Shown here: positions 1-10,910 of the stretch, in pieces
Layout of the letters: the number at the start of each line of letters is the position of its first letter
How positions within the stretch are numbered: the stretch's first letter is position 1
NCBI RefSeq assembly: GCF_018362975.1
Contig: NZ_CP074371.1
Span: forward strand, 806,001-870,000
Reading direction: 5' to 3'
Source of the DNA: Nocardia tengchongensis
GTDB lineage: Bacteria > Actinomycetota > Actinomycetes > Mycobacteriales > Mycobacteriaceae
DNA: 64,000 nt
Notes under the pieces: generated by a model
The model's input: the letters and a program-made list of their open reading frames with translations, nothing else
The model's database searches: none
Told to the model about the DNA's origin: nothing
Made by a program: the position numbers and the translations under genes

Positions 1-910
1 GCCGACGCGGCCGGACTGCCCGAGGCCGAGATCCGGATCGCGGACCTCGACGATCACGCCGCCCTGGTCGCCGCCTTCACCGGCGCAGACGTGGTGATCA
101 GCAGCCTGGTCGCCTTCGTCGACCTCGGCGGCGCGGTGCTGGCCGCGGCCATCGAGGCGGGCGCGCACTACACCGACACCTCCGGCGAGCAGCAGTTCCT
201 GCGCCGGGTGCTGGACGAGTACGGGCCGCAGGCCGAAAAAGCCGGGGTCACGGTGATCTCCGGGGTCACCGACAACAACCTGGCCGCCGACCTGCTGGCC
301 GATCTGACCGTGCCCCGGCTGGACGGGCCGGTCGAACTGGTGGTCACCCACCGCAGCCGCAGCGGCGGCAATGGTTCCAAGGGCAGCGCGAAAACCGTAC
401 TGGCCAACCTGGATTGGTTCCGCAACGGCGGCTGGCACTACGAGACCGGCGAGCTGCGCACCGGCGCGGCCGCGCGGCATCGGGAACTGACCTTCCCCGG
501 CGACGCCACCCCAACCGCCGTCCACCAAGTCCCCGCAGTCGGCGGTGCTCACCATTCCGCGCCACACCGACGTGACCTACGTGGCGGGTGCGATCGAACT
601 GGCGTATCACGCGAACCTGAGCGGATTCACTTCCGACGCACTGGATCTCATTCCCGACGCCCCCGACTCGGATCTGCGCTACGACGTGATCGTCGACGCC
701 TTCGGCCCGGCAGGCGCCCGCGCTCAGGCCGTGGTCAGCGGCGGTGATTCCTACCGGGATTCGGCGCTGCTCACCGTCGAGGTGGCCACCCGGCTCGCCG
801 CGGGCGGCGCCCGGGCGGGCGCGCTGGCCCCGGCCGAGGCCTTCGATGCCGCGGAGTTCCTGGACGCGCTCGCGCCGCACGGCATCACCTGGAGCATCGC
901 CCTACAGTGA
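1..910 (+). CDS. Saccharopine dehydrogenase-like NADP-binding protein (5' partial, frameshifted as sequenced)
   Basis: The gene enters the window already in frame at base 1 and encodes the middle and C-terminal parts of a saccharopine-dehydrogenase/trans-acting enoyl-reductase-like protein. Recognisable pieces are the Rossmann segment (GADVVISSLVAF), the stretch HYTDTSGEQQF, and SRSGGNGSKGSAKT. Around bases 515-545 the protein-like reading moves from frame 1 to frame 2 (net +1): before it reads TFPGDATPTAV, after it LTIPRHTDVTYVAGAIELAY. It then runs to a TGA at 908-910. Known members of the family are oxidoreductases acting on diverse substrates, including lipid-linked ones in actinomycetes; the substrate here is unknown. 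The frameshift may be a sequencing error. The next gene starts 4 bases after the stop, so the two are probably cotranscribed. Confidence 0.75.
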
Positions 911-914
911 ATCG

Positions 915-1325
915 ATGAGCGACGACCGCCCGGCACTGGCCGCAGAGTTGGATCTTCAGCCGCACCCCGAGGGCGGCTGGTATCGCGAAACCTGGCGCAG
1001 CGAGGTGGAATTCACACCGCCGGACTATCCGGGCCCGCGCGCGAGCGCGACCGCGATCTACTTCCTGCTGCTGCCGGGTGAGCGGTCCGCGCCGCACACG
1101 GTCACCTCGGACGAGATCTGGTTCTGGCATCGGGGCGGGCCGCTGCTGCTGAACATCGGCGGCGAGGAGGTCGTCCTCGGGCCCGACGCGGAGCGGGGGC
1201 AGCGCCCGCAGGCGGTGGTTCCCGGCGGCGTCAGCCAGGCCGCCCGCCCGGCGGGAGACGACTATGTGCTGGTGAGTTGTGTCGTCGCGCCCGGATTCGA
1301 CTTCGCCGACTTCCGGCTCGACTGA
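915..1325 (+). CDS. Cupin-fold protein of the DUF985 (Cupin_5) family
   Basis: A 136-residue protein starting at ATG 915, four bases after the preceding stop. The family fingerprint is clear: HPEGGWYRETWRS near residues 17-29, then TAIYFLLLPGERSAPHTVTSD and a C-terminal VLVSCVVAPGFDFADFRL. DUF985 proteins are small single-domain cupins with a sugar-epimerase-like barrel; no reaction is established for most of them. The length matches the family. Nothing in the context points to a substrate, other than possible cotranscription with the upstream saccharopine-dehydrogenase-like gene. Confidence 0.85.
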   Translation: MSDDRPALAAELDLQPHPEGGWYRETWRSEVEFTPPDYPGPRASATAIYFLLLPGERSAPHTVTSDEIWFWHRGGPLLLNIGGEEVVLGPDAERGQRPQAVVPGGVSQAARPAGDDYVLVSCVVAPGFDFADFRLD

Positions 1326-1410
1326 ACCGATTTCCACGCTCGACGCACTGTGCCCGCCGCGCTGTGGCGCGGCGGGCACGAGTACGAGTGACCCGGTCGG
1401 TCGATCGACG

Positions 1411-1740
1411 TCAGCGGTCGATCTCGAGAATTCCCTCGGCGACCGCGTGGTCGATGGTCTTCTCGAGGTTCGGGCAGGAGTCCGGCTTCCCGGTGGTGGG
1501 ACCGGCCTCGGCCAGCTTGCGGAAGACCGGGCAGTGGGTGGCCGGGTCGGCCGTCCACTGCACCGTCTTCTGGTTGTGGCTGTGCTTGCGCACGAGCACC
1601 TCGGTACCGCAGGACTGGCACGCGATCGGCGTGAGTCCGGCCTCCATGTAGTGCTCTTTGTCGACGACCGTCTGGGCGCGCACCTGCGCTCGCTGTTCCG
1701 GCCGGTCCGCGAAATCGGGTGCCTTCGCCCAGGTGGTCAT
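1411..1740 (-). CDS. Small cysteine-rich protein downstream of kshA
   Basis: A 109-residue protein read from ATG at 1740-1738. The start overlaps the kshA stop codon as TGATG, so translation is probably coupled to kshA. The protein contains a CQSC pair (IACQSCGTEVLV) and further cysteines in HCPVF and SCPN, which suggests a small metal-binding or zinc-ribbon fold; this is inferred from spacing only. I do not recognise a family. The coupling to the oxygenase of 3-ketosteroid 9-alpha-hydroxylase suggests an accessory role in steroid degradation, but this protein is not the known reductase partner KshB, which is a much larger flavin and [2Fe-2S] protein. Longer upstream starts would overlap kshA more and are less likely. 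Confidence 0.75.
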   Translation of the reverse strand: MTTWAKAPDFADRPEQRAQVRAQTVVDKEHYMEAGLTPIACQSCGTEVLVRKHSHNQKTVQWTADPATHCPVFRKLAEAGPTTGKPDSCPNLEKTIDHAVAEGILEIDR

Positions 1741-2942
1741 CAGGCGTTCGCCTCCTGCGCGGCGGCCTCGGCCTCCGCCTTCTTGCGCAGGTTCTCCTCG
1801 ACCTCGAGACCCCACTGCTCATTGGCCTTGGAGGTGTCGATCTCGAATTCGAAGCGCTGCGTCATCTTCGGGTCGATGTCGGCGACGTCGACGTAGAACT
1901 GCTCGTACCAGCGGCGCAGCTGGTAGACCGGGCCGTCTTCCTCGGTCAGCAGCGGGTTGTCGATCTTGGACTTGTGCTTCCAGATCTCGACGTCCTGCAG
2001 GAAGCCCTCGGACACGCCCTCGGTCATCTTGGCGGCGAACTTCTCCGCCTGCTCCTCCGGCAGACCCTTCGGCTTCTCCAGCGACACACCCCACTGCAGC
2101 ACGAACGAGTCCTGCGAGACCGGGTAGTGGCAGTTGATGAGGACCGTCTTGACCTCGAAGCCGCTGTAGATGTTGAGCAGCGGGTTGATCATGTACGACG
2201 GGCCGAAGTACGACGCCTCGGACTTCAGCAGCACGTCGATGCCGCTCTCGGCCGCCTGGCCGACGTCCGGGCGGCCCTTGGTCTCGAGGTACTGGGTGGC
2301 GACGTGACCCTCGAGGACGTTCTTGAAGTACGTCGGGAAGGCGTAGTGGATATAGAAGAAGTGCGCCATATCCACGACGTTGTCGATGATCTCGCGGCAG
2401 TTGGAGCCCTCGATCAGCAGCGAGTGCCAGGTCCAGTCGGTCCAGCCCTCGTTGAGGGTGTCCGAGCCGGTGCCGTCGGCGTTGGTGAAGGGACCCTCGA
2501 TGTACGGGATGGTCACCTCGTCCGACGGCGGGTTGCCCTCGTGGTCGTGCCACACGTAGAGCTGGCCGTTGCGCTCGAGCGTGGTCCACGCGCGGGTGCG
2601 GGCCAGCGGGGGCACGCGCCGGGCATACGGGATGCCGGTGCACTTGCCGTCGCCGCCCCAGCGCCAGTCGTGGAACGGGCACGCGATGGAGTCGCCCTTG
2701 ACCTCACCCATGGAGAGGTCGCCGCCGAGGTGCCGGCAATAGGAGTCCAGTACCTTCAGCTCGTCCTTGCTGTTCATGAAAACGACCAGCTTGGTGCCGA
2801 AGATATTGACCGAGTGCGGCTTGCCGTCGCGGAAGTCCTTGGCAAGGCCCAAGCAGTGCCAGCCCCGGGCGAAGCGGGTGGGCGCGCTGCCCACATCGAT
2901 CTCGCGGACCTTCCCGCGGGGCCCTTGGGGGGTTGTCGCCAT
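1740..2942 (-). CDS. kshA: 3-ketosteroid-9-alpha-monooxygenase, oxygenase component
   Basis: A 400-residue Rieske non-haem iron oxygenase. The N-terminal Rieske domain shows the [2Fe-2S] ligands in YCRHLGGDLS and CPFHDWRW (about residues 68-95). The catalytic domain carries the mononuclear iron site in the segment EIIDNVVDMAHFFYIHYAFP (about residues 185-205), with the two His ligands in MAHFFYIH. KshA hydroxylates C9 of androstadienedione-type steroids; together with KstD this opens ring B. Electrons come from a separate reductase, KshB, not encoded in this window. The start ATG follows a strong GGAGG Shine-Dalgarno sequence. A KstR-type operator lies about 25 bases upstream, in the intergenic region shared with the divergent hsaA operon. 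Confidence 0.96.
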   Translation of the reverse strand: MATTPQGPRGKVREIDVGSAPTRFARGWHCLGLAKDFRDGKPHSVNIFGTKLVVFMNSKDELKVLDSYCRHLGGDLSMGEVKGDSIACPFHDWRWGGDGKCTGIPYARRVPPLARTRAWTTLERNGQLYVWHDHEGNPPSDEVTIPYIEGPFTNADGTGSDTLNEGWTDWTWHSLLIEGSNCREIIDNVVDMAHFFYIHYAFPTYFKNVLEGHVATQYLETKGRPDVGQAAESGIDVLLKSEASYFGPSYMINPLLNIYSGFEVKTVLINCHYPVSQDSFVLQWGVSLEKPKGLPEEQAEKFAAKMTEGVSEGFLQDVEIWKHKSKIDNPLLTEEDGPVYQLRRWYEQFYVDVADIDPKMTQRFEFEIDTSKANEQWGLEVEENLRKKAEAEAAAQEANA

Positions 2943-2966
2943 TTCCTGATCCTCCTATGGATGTAC

Positions 2967-2980
2967 TAGAACACGTTACA
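2967..2980. promoter_or_regulatory. KstR operator, kshA side
   Basis: The sequence TAGAACACGTTACA matches the KstR consensus TnnAACnnGTTnnA at all eight fixed positions. It lies 25 bases upstream of the kshA start, where KstR would block the kshA promoter. Confidence 0.85.
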
Positions 2981-3068
2981 AAATCGGCTGGCCGTTTGCC
3001 AGCGATAGGAGCAACTACCAGGATGGGGGCGCTCTGAGCTGGGCGTGAACCGCGTTCTCGACAGGAAT

Positions 3069-3082
3069 AAGAACGTGTTCTA
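3069..3082. promoter_or_regulatory. KstR operator, hsaA side
   Basis: The sequence AAGAACGTGTTCTA matches TnnAACnnGTTnnA at seven of eight fixed positions (A instead of the first T). It lies about 60 bases upstream of hsaA, so the divergent kshA and hsaA promoters each have their own site. Confidence 0.8.
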
Positions 3083-3142
3083 CTCTCAGGGGCAAACGAA
3101 GACCGCTTCCGGTCTCAGCACCAGGCAGGAGCAACTGGCGAG

Positions 3143-4312
3143 ATGACGCAAGAAGTAGTTGAGCGGGTAGAGGCGCTGCTGCCGACCCTGCGTGAACGCG
3201 CCCAGGAGACCGAGGATCTGCGCCGCCTTCCGGACCAGACCGTCAAGGATCTGCAGGCGACCGGCTTCTTCAAGCTCGTGCAGCCCAAGCAGTGGGGTGG
3301 CTACGCCGCGGATCCGGTGATCTTCTACGACACCGTCCGCAAGCTCGCGAGCGCGTGTGGTTCCACCGGCTGGTGTGCCGGCATCCTCGGCATCCACAAC
3401 TGGCACCTGGCCCTGTTCGACCAGAAGGCCCAGGAAGAGGTCTGGGGCAACGACACCGAGGTCCGGATCTCCTCCTCCTACGCCCCGATGGGCGCGGGTG
3501 TGGTGACCGAGGACGGCTCGGGCTACACCGTCAACGGTTCGTGGGCCTGGTCCTCGGGTTCCGATCACGCCGACTGGGTCTTCGTCGGTGGCCCGGTCAT
3601 CAAGAACGGCAAGCCGGTCGACTTCGGCTCGTTCCTGATCCCCCGCAGCGAGTACGTCGTCAACGACGTGTGGCACGTCGTCGGCCTGCGCGGCACCGGC
3701 TCCAACACCGTTGTGGTCAAGGATGTCTTCGTCCCCAAGCACCGCTTCCTGAGCATGCGGACCATGGGCGAACTGAAGTCGCCCGGCCTGGAGCAGAACA
3801 CCGACCCGCTGTACAAGATGCCGTGGGGCAGCATCCACCCCGCCACCATCACCGCGCCGATCATCGGTATGGGTTACGGCGCCTACGAGGCCCACGTCGA
3901 GCACCAGGGCAAGCGCGTGCGCGCCGCCTTCGCCGGCGAGAACGCCAAGGACGACCCGTTCGCCAAGGTCCGCATCGCCGAGGCCGCCAGTGACATCGAC
4001 GCCGCCTGGCGTCAGCTGTCGGGCAACATCGCCGACGAGTACGCGTGCATCGTGGCGGGCAAGGACGTCCCGTTCGAGATGCGTGCCGCCGCCCGTCGCG
4101 ACCAGGTGCGCGCCACCGGCCGCGTGATCGCCTCCGTCGACCGCCTCTTCGAGGCCGCCGGCGCCACCGCCCTGGTGGAAGGCACTCCGCTGCAGCGCTT
4201 CTGGCGTGACGCCCACGCCGGCCGCGTGCACGCCTCGCAGGATCCCGAGCGCGCCTACGTCATGTACGGCACCCACGCGTTCGGCCTGCCGGTCACCGAC
4301 GGAATGGTGTAA
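3143..4312 (+). CDS. hsaA: 3-HSA hydroxylase, flavin-dependent oxygenase component
   Basis: A 389-residue acyl-CoA-dehydrogenase-fold monooxygenase. It uses reduced flavin supplied by HsaB to hydroxylate 3-HSA, the aromatic seco-steroid released after ring opening, to the catechol 3,4-DHSA. Family features include an N-terminal helical region, SACGSTGWCAGILGIHNWHL, the central GSWAWSSGSDHADW segment, and a C-terminal helical bundle ending in ERAYVMYGTHAFGLPVTDG. ATG 3143 is preceded by an AGGAG element. This is the first gene of the hsaADCB operon, with hsaD starting three bases after its stop. The upstream KstR site indicates repression in the absence of a steroid CoA ligand. Confidence 0.96.
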   Translation: MTQEVVERVEALLPTLRERAQETEDLRRLPDQTVKDLQATGFFKLVQPKQWGGYAADPVIFYDTVRKLASACGSTGWCAGILGIHNWHLALFDQKAQEEVWGNDTEVRISSSYAPMGAGVVTEDGSGYTVNGSWAWSSGSDHADWVFVGGPVIKNGKPVDFGSFLIPRSEYVVNDVWHVVGLRGTGSNTVVVKDVFVPKHRFLSMRTMGELKSPGLEQNTDPLYKMPWGSIHPATITAPIIGMGYGAYEAHVEHQGKRVRAAFAGENAKDDPFAKVRIAEAASDIDAAWRQLSGNIADEYACIVAGKDVPFEMRAAARRDQVRATGRVIASVDRLFEAAGATALVEGTPLQRFWRDAHAGRVHASQDPERAYVMYGTHAFGLPVTDGMV

Positions 4313-6097
<1,785 letters not shown>

Positions 6098-6124
6098 CGA
6101 GCACGGACTAGGGGCGGCAGAACA

Positions 6125-6733
6125 TTGACCGAGGCTGAATTGACCAAGGAAGCGACCATCGACGCGCCCGTCATCGACGGCCGTCAGTTCCGGAATGTGC
6201 TGGGGCAGTTCTGCACCGGCATCACCGTCATCACCACCTTCGAGGGTGAGGGCGAGGAGAAGGCGCCGATCGGCTTCGCCTGTCAGTCGTTCGCCGCCCT
6301 GTCCCTCGATCCGCCGCTGGTGCTGTTCTGCCCCACCAAGGAGTCCCGCTCCTGGAAGGCGATCGAACGCAACGGCTCTTTCGCCGTGAACATGCTGGCC
6401 GAGGAGCAACAGCCGGTGTGTGCCCGCTTCGGATCCCGCGAACCCGACAAGTTCGCCGGAATCGACTGGCACACGTCGGAACTGGACCTCCCGGTTTTGG
6501 ACGGCGCGTTGGCCACGATCCAGTGCACTGTGGACAACGTGCTCGACGGCGGCGATCACTACATCGTGATCGGCCGGGTACAGGCCCTGTCGGAGTCCAC
6601 CGACTCCGGCAGGCCGCTGCTCTTCTACCGCGGCCAGTACACGGCCATCGAACCGGAGAAGACGACCCCCGCCCCCTGGCGCGCGGACCTCGAACACTTC
6701 CTCACCACCACCACGCTCGATACGTGGCTCTGA
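6125..6733 (+). CDS. hsaB: 3-HSA hydroxylase, NADH:flavin reductase component
   Basis: A 202-residue short-chain flavin reductase. It reduces FMN with NADH and hands it to HsaA. Family motifs are FRNVLGQFCTGITVITT at about residues 21-37, GFACQSFAALSLDPPLVLFC, and the C-terminal PLLFYRGQY. The start is TTG 6125, preceded by a GGGGCGG purine stretch; there is no better ATG in frame. It is the last gene of hsaADCB, and a strong intrinsic terminator follows 36 bases after the stop. Confidence 0.94.
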   Translation: MTEAELTKEATIDAPVIDGRQFRNVLGQFCTGITVITTFEGEGEEKAPIGFACQSFAALSLDPPLVLFCPTKESRSWKAIERNGSFAVNMLAEEQQPVCARFGSREPDKFAGIDWHTSELDLPVLDGALATIQCTVDNVLDGGDHYIVIGRVQALSESTDSGRPLLFYRGQYTAIEPEKTTPAPWRADLEHFLTTTTLDTWL

Positions 6734-6768
6734 GGCGGGTTCCTCCAGAACCCTGGCGATAGAAAAGT

Positions 6769-6805
6769 GCCCCTGCGGATTTCATCCACAGGGGCCTTTC
6801 TTGTT
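6769..6805 (+). terminator. Intrinsic terminator of the hsaADCB operon
   Basis: A 12-base-pair stem (GCCCCTGCGGAT / ATCCACAGGGGC, one mismatch) with a TTC loop, followed by the T-rich CTTTCTTGTT. Confidence 0.85.
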
Positions 6806-6826
6806 GAGGACGGTTGTGGATAACTC

Positions 6827-7759
6827 TCAGGCGGCGGCTCGGGCCTGGCGGCGATACCGCCCAGGAGCGAGACCGTATTCGCGCTTGAACGCCTTCCCGA
6901 AAGCGAACTCCGAGCTGTAACCGGCTCGGGCCGCGACCTTTTCGATGGCCAGATCATCCTCGCGGAGCAGGCGCGCAGCGGTCGTCAGCCGCCAGCGGGT
7001 CAGGTACGCCAGCGGCGGTTCGCCGACCATGGCGTTGAACCTGCGAGCGAAGGCGGCGCGGGACAGGCCCGCGTGGTCGGCGAGGGATTGGACCGTCCAG
7101 GGCGCGGCCGGGTCGCCGTGCATGGCGTCCAGGGCCGGAGCGACGGCCGGATCCCGCAGCGCCGCGGCCCAGCCCGTGGCTTCGGCCCGCGGCTGGTCCT
7201 CGACCCAGGCCCGCAGGATGTACAGCAGCAGCGAATCGATGAGCGCCGGCACGATGCCGTGCGAACCGATGCGCGGATTGTCCAGCTCCGCCCGCAGCAG
7301 CTGAACAGCCGCGGCCAGTTCCGGATACCGGTCGGGCCGGGCGGGCAGGTGGATCACCTCGGGCAGCTGCCGCAGCAGCGGATGCGGCCGCTGCCCGTCG
7401 AGGTGATAGTTGCCGCAGAGCAGGCTGGCGGCCGGACCGTCGCCGCCGAGCCGGAGCGCGCCGACCGGCGGGCAGGTGATGAACTGCTCGGGGCGGGGAA
7501 TCTCGGGATCGGTGTCGGGATGGTCGGCGAGCACGTGACCGGCCCCGTCGCGCACGAAGACCACATCACCGGACCCCAGCTCGATCGGCCGCGTGCCGTT
7601 GTCGAACGGGTAGAACCAGCAGGTGCCGTGCAGCACCACGTGGAATCCCGCGCCGACCGTGGGCGGCAACCGCATCGCCCACGGCGCGTGGCCGTCGGTC
7701 CGCACCGAGTGCGGGGCGCCGGTCCGCATCGAGGCCAGCGCCTCACTCAGCACATCCAT
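6827..7759 (-). CDS. AraC-family transcriptional regulator with N-terminal cupin domain
   Basis: A 310-residue regulator. Residues about 1-180 form the cupin-type ligand-binding domain found in many actinobacterial AraC regulators (PPTVGAGFHVVLHGTCWF, GDVVFVRDGAGH). Residues about 210-305 carry two helix-turn-helix motifs: SLADHAGLSRAAFARRFNAM, and the recognisable second helix region IEKVAARAGYSSEFAFGKAF followed by YGLAPGRYRR. It lies 12 bases downstream of the oxidoreductase gene on the same strand and is probably cotranscribed with it, as expected for a regulator of that enzyme. Its effector is unknown. Together with its partner it interrupts the otherwise continuous steroid locus. Confidence 0.92.
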   Translation of the reverse strand: MDVLSEALASMRTGAPHSVRTDGHAPWAMRLPPTVGAGFHVVLHGTCWFYPFDNGTRPIELGSGDVVFVRDGAGHVLADHPDTDPEIPRPEQFITCPPVGALRLGGDGPAASLLCGNYHLDGQRPHPLLRQLPEVIHLPARPDRYPELAAAVQLLRAELDNPRIGSHGIVPALIDSLLLYILRAWVEDQPRAEATGWAAALRDPAVAPALDAMHGDPAAPWTVQSLADHAGLSRAAFARRFNAMVGEPPLAYLTRWRLTTAARLLREDDLAIEKVAARAGYSSEFAFGKAFKREYGLAPGRYRRQARAAA

Positions 7760-7771
7760 CGCCGCTCTCCT

Positions 7772-8698
7772 TCACTCGACGGTCAGCACCACTTTGCCCA
7801 CGGTCTGCCCCGATGCGACGATCTCATGCGCCTTCCCGGCCTGCTCCAGCGGCAGCGCCTCGGCGATGGTCGGCCGCAGCAGACCCGCGTCCACCAACTC
7901 CGCGATCTGCTCCAGCGCAGCGTAATCCGGCTCCACCGAGACACCGGCGAGCCGCCGACCGGCCGCCTTGACGGTGGCCGCCAACGCCGGATTCGCATGC
8001 TCGAGGATGGTCACCAGCACACCGCCCGGCCGCAGCACCGACAGCGACCGCTCCCCGTCGGCGACGGAGTCGAAGACGATGTCGACATCGGACACCGCCT
8101 CGGTGAAATCCGTTGTCTGGTAATCGATCACCTCATCGGCGCCGAGTCCCCGCACGAACTCGTGCTTGCCGGCGCTGGCGAGCGCGATCACGTACGCGCC
8201 CTTCGCCTTCGCGATCTGCACGGCCAGATGCCCGACCCCGCCCGCGGCCCGGTGGATCAGCACCCGATCCCCGGCCTGCACCCCCGCCTTGTCCACCAGT
8301 CCCTGCCACGCCGTCAACGCGGCCAACGGCAACGCGGCCGCTTCGACGTGATCGAGCGACTCGGGCTTCCGCGCCACCTGACGGGAGGGAGTGGCCACAT
8401 ACTCCGCGTATCCCGTTGCGGCACGCGGGAAGAACGGCATCCCGAAGACTTCTTCGCCGACCTCGTACCGCGCGCCGGGCCCCGCCGCCTCGACCACCCC
8501 CGAGATGTCCCACCCGACACCGAAAGGCGGCTGTCCCAGCAACGGGAAGGCTCCCGACCGCACCGCCACGTCGACGGGATTGACCCCACTGGCCCGCACC
8601 CGGACCAGCACCTCGCCCGACAACAGCTCCGGCTTGTCGATCTCCACGACCTCCAAGACCTCGGGCCCACCCAAGCTCTGCTGAATCACCGCACGCAT
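7772..8698 (-). CDS. NADP-dependent quinone/enoyl oxidoreductase, medium-chain dehydrogenase family
   Basis: A 308-residue zinc-independent medium-chain reductase. It has the GroES-like N-terminal domain (VRVRASGVNPVDVAVRSG) and a Rossmann domain with VLIHRAAGGVGHLAVQIAKA at about residues 145-165. I chose ATG 8698 (MRAVIQQSLGG) because it has an AGGAGA Shine-Dalgarno sequence and matches the usual family N-terminus; a longer frame upstream adds an atypical extension. The family reduces quinones or activated double bonds with NADPH. It is the first gene of a two-gene unit with the AraC regulator. The substrate is unknown and I see no KstR site in front of it. Confidence 0.9.
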   Translation of the reverse strand: MRAVIQQSLGGPEVLEVVEIDKPELLSGEVLVRVRASGVNPVDVAVRSGAFPLLGQPPFGVGWDISGVVEAAGPGARYEVGEEVFGMPFFPRAATGYAEYVATPSRQVARKPESLDHVEAAALPLAALTAWQGLVDKAGVQAGDRVLIHRAAGGVGHLAVQIAKAKGAYVIALASAGKHEFVRGLGADEVIDYQTTDFTEAVSDVDIVFDSVADGERSLSVLRPGGVLVTILEHANPALAATVKAAGRRLAGVSVEPDYAALEQIAELVDAGLLRPTIAEALPLEQAGKAHEIVASGQTVGKVVLTVE

Positions 8699-8723
8699 GA
8701 CCGTCTCCTCCGATGCTGTCTCC

Positions 8724-8740
8724 GGTTCGTCCGTCGAACC
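8724..8740. promoter_or_regulatory. Candidate operator upstream of the oxidoreductase/AraC unit
   Basis: A perfect inverted repeat GGTTCG-N5-CGAACC lies 26 bases upstream of the oxidoreductase start. It could be the binding site of the AraC-type regulator; only its position and symmetry support this. Confidence 0.4.
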
Positions 8741-8832
8741 GAACATCGACAACGTTAGGCAGCATCACGAAGACTCTGAATAGCCTGGAATCTCCGTTTT
8801 TTATCCATTCGTATCGCGCCAGCAGATACAAA

Positions 8833-8862
8833 ACAGGGCCGAGGATTTCTCCCCGGCCCTGT
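8833..8862 (-). terminator. Intrinsic terminator of hsaEGF
   Basis: The stem ACAGGGCCGAGG / CCCCGGCCCTGT (one mismatch) lies 18 bases beyond the hsaF stop. On the minus strand it is followed by TTTTGTATC. Confidence 0.85.
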
Positions 8863-8879
8863 TCGCGAGCGGTGGATCG

Positions 8880-9944
8880 TCAGGCGTTGGCGGCCGACTT
8901 CTCCTTTTCGCGCTGGAGCTCCAGCGCGATGTCGATCAGCTGGTCTTCCTGGCCACCGACGAGCTTGCGCTGGCCGGCGCGGACGAGCATCTCGGCAGCC
9001 GAGACGCCGTAGCGCTCGGCCTGACGCTCGGCGTGGCGGAGGAAGGAGGAGTAGACGCCCGCGTAACCCATCATCAGGGCCTGGCGGTCGAGGAGGCACT
9101 CGCTCGGCATGGCCGGGCGGACGACATCCTCGGCGGCGTCGGTGATGGCGAAGAAGTCGACGCCGGTCTTGATGCCGAGCTTGTCGCACACGCCGATGAA
9201 CGCCTCGACGGGCAGGTTGCCCGCGCCCGCGCCGAAACGGCGTGCGCTGCCGTCGATCTGGGTGGCGCCCGCGCGCACGGCGTACACCGAGTTCGCGACC
9301 GCGAGGCCCAGGTTCTCGTGGCCGTGGAAGCCGACCTGCGCGTCGTTGCCGAGCTCGGCGACCAGGGCGGAGACGCGGTCGGAGACCTGCTCCAGCACCA
9401 GCGCGCCGGCGGAGTCGACGACGTAGATGCACTGGCAGCCCGCGTCGGCCATGATGCGGGCCTGCTTGGCGAGGTTCTCCGGGGTGGTGGAGTGCGCCAT
9501 CATCAGGAAGCCCACGGTCTCGAGGCCGAGGTCGCGCGCCATGTTGAAGTGCTGGATCGAGACGTCGGCCTCGGTGCAGTGGGTGGCGATGCGGCAGATC
9601 GACGCACCGTTGTCCTGCGAGATCTTGATGTCTTCCTTGACGCCGACGCCCGGCAGCATCAGGAAGGCGATCTTGGCCTGCTTGGCGGTCTCGGCCGCGA
9701 CCTTGATCAGTTCCTGCTCAGGGGTCTTCGAGAAACCGTAGTTGAACGAGGAACCGCCGAGGCCGTCACCGTGGGTGACCTCGATGACCGGCACGCCGGA
9801 GTTGTCGAGGGCGGCGACGATGTCGCGGACCTCTTCGACGACGAACTGGTGGCGCTTGTGGTGCGAGCCGTCACGCAGCGACGTGTCGGTGACCCGGACG
9901 TCGAGGTCCGCGGAGAACGGCTTCAGAATGTTCGAATTGCTCAC
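8880..9944 (-). CDS. hsaF: 4-hydroxy-2-oxoacid aldolase
   Basis: A 354-residue DmpG/BphI-type class II pyruvate aldolase (DRE-TIM barrel). It splits the 4-hydroxy-2-oxoacid made by HsaE into pyruvate and an aldehyde (propionaldehyde in the cholesterol pathway), which is channelled to HsaG. Motifs are [17 protein letters not shown] at about residues 17-33, [16 protein letters not shown], and [15 protein letters not shown]. The start is GTG 9944 behind AAGGAGAA; this Shine-Dalgarno sequence overlaps the hsaG stop codon, indicating tight coupling. Enzymes of this family form a heterotetramer with the acylating dehydrogenase. Confidence 0.95.
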   Translation of the reverse strand: MSNSNILKPFSADLDVRVTDTSLRDGSHHKRHQFVVEEVRDIVAALDNSGVPVIEVTHGDGLGGSSFNYGFSKTPEQELIKVAAETAKQAKIAFLMLPGVGVKEDIKISQDNGASICRIATHCTEADVSIQHFNMARDLGLETVGFLMMAHSTTPENLAKQARIMADAGCQCIYVVDSAGALVLEQVSDRVSALVAELGNDAQVGFHGHENLGLAVANSVYAVRAGATQIDGSARRFGAGAGNLPVEAFIGVCDKLGIKTGVDFFAITDAAEDVVRPAMPSECLLDRQALMMGYAGVYSSFLRHAERQAERYGVSAAEMLVRAGQRKLVGGQEDQLIDIALELQREKEKSAANA

Positions 9945-9956
9945 TGTCGGTTCTCC

Positions 9957-10865
9957 TTACACCCGAGCCGAGATGATCTGGTCGGCCAGCACATTGCCCA
10001 CCTGGGTGGCGGCGGCCGTCATGATGTCGAGGTTGCCCGAGTACGGCGGCAGGAAGTCGCCCGCGCCCTCGACCTCGACGAAGATCGAAACCTTCGCCAT
10101 GCCACCGGAAACCAGCGACGGCTCGTCGAACTGCGGCTCGTTGAGCAGACGGTAACCGGGCACGTACTCCTGGATGGCCTTCTCCATGCGGTGCACCGAC
10201 TCGGTGATCGCGTCGCGGTCGGCATCCTCGGGGATGGAGCAGAAGATGGTGTCGCGCATGATCATCGGCGGCTCGGCCGGGTTCAGGATGATGATCGCCT
10301 TGCCGCGCTTGGCGCCACCGATGTTCATGACGCCCGCGGAGGTGGTCTTGGTGAACTCGTCGATGTTGGCGCGAGTACCCGGACCGGCGGACACCGAGGA
10401 CACCGACGCCACGATCTCGGCGTAGTCGACCGGCACGACGCGCGAAACCGCGTGCACCATCGGGATCGTGGCCTGGCCACCGCAGGTGATCATGTTGACG
10501 TTCATCTCGTCACGCAGGGTGTCGAGGTTGACCGGCGGGATGACGGCGGGGCCGACGGCGGCCGGGGTGAGGTCGATGGCACGGATGCCGGCCTCGGCGT
10601 ACTTCGGCGCGTAAGCGCGGTGCACGTAGGCGGAGGTGGCCTCGAACAGCAGGTCCGGCTTCTCCGGCAGCGCCAGCAGCCAGTCCGCGCCCTCGGCGGA
10701 GGTCTCCAGGCCCAGGCCGCGGGCGCGCTTGAGGCCCTCGGAATCGGGGTCGATGCCGATCATCCAGCGCGGCTCGATCTTGTCCGAACGCAGCAGCTTG
10801 TACAGCAGATCGGTGCTGATGTTGCCGGACCCGACGATCGCGGCGGTGACTTTGCTTGCAGTCAC
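9957..10865 (-). CDS. hsaG: Acylating acetaldehyde/propanal dehydrogenase
   Basis: A 302-residue CoA-acylating aldehyde dehydrogenase of the DmpF/BphJ family. It oxidises the aldehyde delivered by HsaF to acyl-CoA (propionyl-CoA in the steroid pathway) with NAD and CoA. The Rossmann motif [18 protein letters not shown] is at residues about 8-25, and the catalytic Cys lies in [17 protein letters not shown] at about residues 125-141. The start is GTG 10865 with an AGGAGAAA Shine-Dalgarno sequence. It sits between hsaE and hsaF in the same transcript. Confidence 0.95.
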   Translation of the reverse strand: MTASKVTAAIVGSGNISTDLLYKLLRSDKIEPRWMIGIDPDSEGLKRARGLGLETSAEGADWLLALPEKPDLLFEATSAYVHRAYAPKYAEAGIRAIDLTPAAVGPAVIPPVNLDTLRDEMNVNMITCGGQATIPMVHAVSRVVPVDYAEIVASVSSVSAGPGTRANIDEFTKTTSAGVMNIGGAKRGKAIIILNPAEPPMIMRDTIFCSIPEDADRDAITESVHRMEKAIQEYVPGYRLLNEPQFDEPSLVSGGMAKVSIFVEVEGAGDFLPPYSGNLDIMTAAATQVGNVLADQIISARV

Positions 10866-10910
10866 GGCTTTCTCCTACTCAGGTGAGGTCTGTGTCAGTC
10901 GGGGCGGCGC

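Noticed and set aside
7073..8758. Plus-strand open frame of 561 codons opposite the AraC and oxidoreductase genes
   Set aside because: Arg/Gly/Pro-rich shadow without any motif; the opposite strand has clear family matches.
9033..10886. Very long plus-strand open frame (617 codons) opposite hsaF and hsaG
   Set aside because: It is a high-GC antisense shadow; the minus strand encodes unmistakable HsaF and HsaG.
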